The notes beneath the pieces were generated by a model, which was given only the letters and a program-made list of their open reading frames with translations, ran no database searches and was not told the origin of the DNA. Both the position numbers and the translations under genes were made by a program. Source: Oscillibacter sp. (GTDB lineage: Bacteria; Bacillota; Clostridia; Oscillospirales; Oscillospiraceae). Taken from it: a stretch of DNA of 64,000 nt. The stretch covers positions 104,615 to 168,614 of the forward strand of contig JAFXQV010000004.1 of NCBI GenBank assembly GCA_017526785.1. The letters run 5' to 3'. Positions 61,164-64,000 of this stretch are shown piece by piece. Numbering within the stretch: position 1 is the stretch's first letter; each line of letters opens with the position of its first letter.

Positions 61164-61732
61164 GATTCCACCCTTTCTTTTCCCGCGCGTTCGGTTTCGG
61201 ACGCGGCGCGGACGCGTTTCTTGGCGGCGTCCTTTTCCTGACGCAGAAGCGCCACATAGCGGCGGCTTGCGATTCCCGCCGCGTAACTCAGCAGGGCAAA
61301 GTGAATGGCGGCGTCGGCGAGGCTGTCCGCGTCGCCGCGGCTGTCCATTTCGTCGGCGGTGATGTTCAGCGCCTTGTCGAGGCTGTCGCAGAACGCGGCG
61401 TAGCCGTCTTCCACGGTGTGCGCGCCCTGCAACTCCTCCCGGATGAGCATGTCCATGTCCCGCGTGGACATGACGCGCTTGAGAATGCAAATCACGGTCA
61501 GGTAGGCGAGATGTTCGCGGCTGTACTTCTTGCCCTCTGCGCGGGGGACGAGGCCGCTTTTTGTGTAGTTGTTGACCATGGCGGCCGTGAGGGTGTCGTC
61601 GCGGTCGAATCGTATCACCTGCCTGCCCATGTAGCTCAGGACTTGGTCCATATAGAGCGCGAAGTCAGGCATTTGTTCCCACGGCACGGGTCTGTCGTGC
61701 CGCAGACGGTCACGCATTTTTGTTAAGTCCAT
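61160..61732 (-). CDS. DUF1836 domain protein
   Basis: A 190-residue soluble protein. The central part AAMVNNYTKSGLVPRAEGKK, YSREHLAYLTVICILKRVMS matches DUF1836, a MerR-like winged-helix domain seen next to degV-type genes in Firmicutes; it may regulate transcription. The C-terminal 30 residues are strongly charged. The start at 61732 is chosen after GGGAGG and fits the family N-terminus; 89 upstream in-frame residues cover the promoter. First gene of the degV-prmA operon. Confidence 0.88.
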   Translation of the reverse strand: MDLTKMRDRLRHDRPVPWEQMPDFALYMDQVLSYMGRQVIRFDRDDTLTAAMVNNYTKSGLVPRAEGKKYSREHLAYLTVICILKRVMSTRDMDMLIREELQGAHTVEDGYAAFCDSLDKALNITADEMDSRGDADSLADAAIHFALLSYAAGIASRRYVALLRQEKDAAKKRVRAASETERAGKERVES

Positions 61733-61781
61733 GAAACGGTCTCTCCCTCCCTTAAACGGCGCGGTTTTCTCTGACGCACCC

Positions 61782-61810
61782 AGTATAACACCAACACATG
61801 ATTTTGTAAA
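61782..61810 (-). promoter_or_regulatory. Sigma-A promoter of the DUF1836-degV-prmA operon
   Basis: Minus strand: TTTACA (61805-61810), 17 bp, TATACT (61782-61787), 50 bp before the DUF1836 start. Confidence 0.8.
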
Positions 61811-61945
61811 CCACATTTTAAAGTCAGCGCGAACAGATTTTGCGGAAACCGGAACCGCTGGCGGGAGCGCATAATAAAAAGGAACGTTTTGTAAATTTTC
61901 CGACCCGCACGGTGAAACGTTGTCCGCCCCGCCCGGCGCGACATG

Positions 61946-61974
61946 GCATAACCCGGGACGAGCCGCCATACAGT
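61946..61974 (+). promoter_or_regulatory. Sigma-E-like promoter of spoIIIAA
   Basis: GCATAAC (61946-61952), 14 bp, CATACAGT (61967-61974), close to the mother-cell sigma-E pattern (GxATAxx, 14-15 bp, CATACAxT). It ends 23 bp before the spoIIIAA start. spoIIIA is a sigma-E operon in known spore formers. Confidence 0.75.
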
Positions 61975-61997
61975 GGAACAGAATGGAGGGATGCTTC

Positions 61998-62891
61998 ATG
62001 GAACAGCGGGACGCGGCGGCGCGTTACCGGGCGGCGGCGGCGATACTCCCGAGCCGCTTACGCGCGGCGGCGCTGGAGGTGCCGGAGGCGCAACAGGCGA
62101 TAGCGGAGGAAATCCGGCTGCGCGTCGGGCAGGTCATGACGATACTGTTACCGGACGGGGAAATGTCAACCGGCGCGTGGACTGAGGCGGAGGATTTGGA
62201 GACGCTGTGCGATATCGCCACGGAGTTTTCGCGTTACGCGGCGGCGGAGACGTTGCGGGAGGGTTTTTTATCCGTCAAGGGCGGGTTCCGCGTGGGGCTG
62301 TGCGGGACGGCGGTCATGAAGGACGGCCGCAACACAAATTTGAAGCAGTTCTCGTCGGCGGTGGTGCGAATCGGGCGGGAGCGGCGCGGCATTGCGAAGG
62401 ATGTGGTGCCGCGACTGTTGCGTGACGGCCAGTTTGCGAATACGCTGTTGCTGTCGCCGCCGGGCGGCGGGAAAACAACCCTGTTACGGGATATCGTGCG
62501 GGAGCTGTCGACGGACGGGCGGCGCGTGGCGCTGATTGACGAGCGCGGAGAGGTCGCCGTAACCGTGCGCGGACAGGCACAAATGGACGTGGGGACACAT
62601 ACCGACGTATTGGACGCGTGTCCGAAGGCGGTGGGCATTCCGATAGTGTTAAGGGCGATGAACCCGGAGATAATCGCGGTGGACGAAATCACGGTGCCGG
62701 AGGACATCCGGGCAATTTCCATGGCGTCGGGTTGCGGCGTCGGACTGCTGGCGACAGTACACGCGTCGGAGAGCGCGGAGCTGTCCGGGAAGCCGCTGTA
62801 TCGTGACCTGCTGGAACGGGGGATTTTCCGCCTTGCGGTGCGGATTGCGCGGGACGGACAGGCGCGGCGTTACGAGGTCGAGGAACTGTGA
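61998..62891 (+). CDS. spoIIIAA: Stage III sporulation protein AA (SpoIIIAA)
   Basis: SpoIIIAA is the mother-cell ATPase of the SpoIIIA-SpoIIQ channel that feeds the forespore after engulfment, related to type II/IV secretion ATPases. The 297 residues carry the Walker A SPPGGGKTTLLRDIVREL, the Walker B region PEIIAVDEITVPED, LIDERGEVA and LLATVHASE. The start at 61998 follows GGAGGG by 8 bp. Its stop overlaps spoIIIAB (GTGA). It is the first gene of the operon and has a sigma-E-like promoter. Confidence 0.96.
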   Translation: MEQRDAAARYRAAAAILPSRLRAAALEVPEAQQAIAEEIRLRVGQVMTILLPDGEMSTGAWTEAEDLETLCDIATEFSRYAAAETLREGFLSVKGGFRVGLCGTAVMKDGRNTNLKQFSSAVVRIGRERRGIAKDVVPRLLRDGQFANTLLLSPPGGGKTTLLRDIVRELSTDGRRVALIDERGEVAVTVRGQAQMDVGTHTDVLDACPKAVGIPIVLRAMNPEIIAVDEITVPEDIRAISMASGCGVGLLATVHASESAELSGKPLYRDLLERGIFRLAVRIARDGQARRYEVEEL

Positions 62892-63382
62892 AGGCGTGGG
62901 GCGTGGTCTGTATCCTGCTGGGGGCGCTTTACGGCACGTATGTCAGCGTACGCGAACGGCGGCGGCGGCGGGAACTGTTGTCGGACTTGTGCGGGGCGTT
63001 GTCGCGCTTGGGCGACGAAATCCGGCTGTCCCGGGCGGCGTTCCCGGAACTGCTGGAACGCCTGTCGGAGGCTTGCGGGGCGGACGCGGCGGCGTTTCTC
63101 CGGAAAGTGTCGGGCGGCGTACGTCAGGGGCGTACGCCGTCCGTGATTTGGGCGCGGGAGGCGGACGCGTTGCCGCTGTCGGCGGCTGACCGCGCCACGC
63201 TCCGGGAATTTGCGTCGGTTCTGCGCGGCGACGAAGAACAGATACGGCGTACCGTGTCCGTCATGGCCGCGCGTCTGGAGCGGAGTTTGCAGGAAATGGA
63301 CGCCTCCGCCGCCGGAGATATCCGGCGTTCGGCCGCGCTGATTTTCTCCGCCGCCGCGCTGATTGTGATTTTGCTGTACTGA
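62888..63382 (+). CDS. spoIIIAB: Stage III sporulation protein AB (SpoIIIAB)
   Basis: A 164-residue channel component related to GspF-type membrane proteins. It has an N-terminal hydrophobic helix (VVCILLGALYGTYVS), the family region LLSDLCGALSRLGDEIRLSR, and a C-terminal hydrophobic helix (ALIFSAAALIVILLY). Starts at GTG 62888, overlapping spoIIIAA by 4 bp. The length is normal, so the protein appears complete, but the next gene is not spoIIIAC: a phage-type gene in opposite orientation begins 9 bp beyond the stop. Confidence 0.94.
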   Translation: MKAWGVVCILLGALYGTYVSVRERRRRRELLSDLCGALSRLGDEIRLSRAAFPELLERLSEACGADAAAFLRKVSGGVRQGRTPSVIWAREADALPLSAADRATLREFASVLRGDEEQIRRTVSVMAARLERSLQEMDASAAGDIRRSAALIFSAAALIVILLY

Positions 63383-63391
63383 CGCCACGTG

Positions 63392-63607
63392 TCAGACAGA
63401 CGTTTCAGGGGCGGGTTCCGCGTTATTTGGCGCTGTGGTGTCGGCGCTGTGCGCGTCAATGGCGGCCTGAATCTCTACAAGGTCAGTTTCGAGCAGTACG
63501 CCCTTGTCGAACCACCCGGCGGCGTTGAGGATAATCCAGTAATCCCCCATCTTTCCGACGGCGTTGAGAAAGCCGTTCTTGACAAAGTTTCTCATGGAAA
63601 AATTCAT
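63392..63607 (-). CDS. XkdX-like small phage protein
   Basis: A 71-residue protein with the pattern MRNFVKNGFLNAVGKMGDYW, then WFDKGVLLETDLVEIQAAID, resembling XkdX-type proteins found after phage tail genes (short helix, glycine turn, then a Thr/Glu-rich motif). It overlaps the upstream tail gene by 4 bp (ATGA) and has AGGAGG before the start. The C-terminal 20 residues are Pro/Ala/Glu/Thr rich. Its stop codon is only 9 bp from the convergent spoIIIAB stop. Its function in phages is not known to me. Confidence 0.72.
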   Translation of the reverse strand: MNFSMRNFVKNGFLNAVGKMGDYWIILNAAGWFDKGVLLETDLVEIQAAIDAHSADTTAPNNAEPAPETSV

Positions 63608-64000
63608 GGCGTGTTTCCTCCTAAAGATAAAATCAGATACGTAAGCGCCTCATACAAAAGGGACGCGTCGGCCTTATACGTCACGCTGACGCTTGCGGCG
63701 TCGGTCGAAACGGCGTTGTAGCCGGAGAGCGTGGCGAGTTGTCGCGGCGTGAGCTGGTACGTGACGGGCGTTGCCATTTCATAGGCGACCTGCGCCCCGG
63801 TTGTGGGCGTTGCGCCGGACGCGTACACGTCACGGTCAGAAATCCAGCGTCCGGGCAACGTTTCGCCGTTATAGCTTGCGATGTTCGCCCACGTCACGGA
63901 AAGCGCGCCCGTCGTCACGTCGAGCGTACCGCCGTAGACGGTCAGCGGGTTGGCACCGTCTGTTAGCTGGACGGTGACAGTCTGCCCTTGGTAGGGTTCA
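63604..64000 (-). CDS. Phage tail structural protein, C-terminal part (5' end beyond right edge)
   Basis: The frame is open from the right edge to the stop at 63604, giving at least 131 residues, including YGGTLDVTTGALSVTW near the edge. The pattern GGTLDVTTG..LSVTW, then PVTYQLTPRQLATLSGYNAV and VSVTYKADASLLYEAL is very typical of the C-terminus of long Firmicutes prophage tail or baseplate proteins (the part usually reading PxTxQLTPQQIxxLKGxN, then DxxVTYKAD). A GTG at 63918 is not the true start because the match continues upstream. It is translated into the XkdX-like gene. Confidence 0.85.
   Translation of the reverse strand, partial: EPYQGQTVTVQLTDGANPLTVYGGTLDVTTGALSVTWANIASYNGETLPGRWISDRDVYASGATPTTGAQVAYEMATPVTYQLTPRQLATLSGYNAVSTDAASVSVTYKADASLLYEALTYLILSLGGNTP

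Overview
The window is a GC-rich chromosomal segment from an endospore-forming, meso-DAP Clostridia bacterium, probably in the Oscillospirales/Ruminococcaceae range. The evidence is spoIIIAA-spoIIIAB with a sigma-E-like promoter, a DNPR-type MurE, a PASTA-tailed SpoVD/FtsI, a valine T-box in front of valS, a CBS-domain Mn pyrophosphatase, and a Rex operator in front of a thiolase. Most genes have clear Shine-Dalgarno sequences and many have readable sigma-A promoters with 17-bp spacers. Several genes start at TTG or GTG. No tRNA, rRNA, CRISPR array or complete insertion sequence was seen.

Layout. 1-12.8 kb (minus strand) is a division and cell-wall cluster: rsmH, an ftsL-like gene, spoVD/ftsI, murE, mraY, ftsW, murG, murA, ftsQ/divIB, ftsZ. 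mraZ, murF, murD, murC, murB and ftsA are not there. 12.9-14.4 kb (minus) is rsmD-coaD plus a coiled-coil protein. 14.7-16.3 kb is the CBS-type pyrophosphatase. 16.5-22.2 kb is a tightly overlapping sensory operon of a sugar-type binding lipoprotein, a membrane-anchored BMP/PnrA-like protein, a hybrid histidine kinase with two receivers, and a GntR regulator; it has no transport permease or ATPase. 22.3-32.7 kb holds surface and envelope genes (transglutaminase-like/BspA protein, acyltransferase-like membrane protein, SLH-phosphodiester glycosidase, GtrII-like and GtrB-like glycosyltransferases). Inside this run lies an unusual fusion of a TetM-like ribosomal GTPase to a Rae1/YacP-type NYN nuclease.

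32.7-44 kb holds an S1C protease lipoprotein (minus), rpmB, the T-box-ycxB-like-valS unit, an SGNH hydrolase, a two-gene AmmeMemoRadiSam unit, and dusB with an ECF sigma/anti-sigma pair (minus). 44-50.3 kb holds an EAL phosphodiesterase with a degenerate GGDEF domain, divergent from two tandem Wzz-like membrane proteins. 50.6-52.8 kb is a likely defence pair: an EcoRI-family adenine methyltransferase overlapping a DUF262-HNH nuclease. recG follows.

54.9-57.8 kb is a divergent pair, a BMP lipoprotein and thlA, separated by two perfect palindromes; one is an exact Rex consensus site. 58-61.8 kb (minus) holds a small secreted protein with a long leader and the operon DUF1836-degV-prmA-hypothetical. 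62-63.4 kb is spoIIIAA-spoIIIAB. Where spoIIIAC would be expected, the window ends in the 3' end of a phage tail gene and an XkdX-like gene in the opposite orientation, so the spoIIIA operon appears to be interrupted by a prophage or its remnant.
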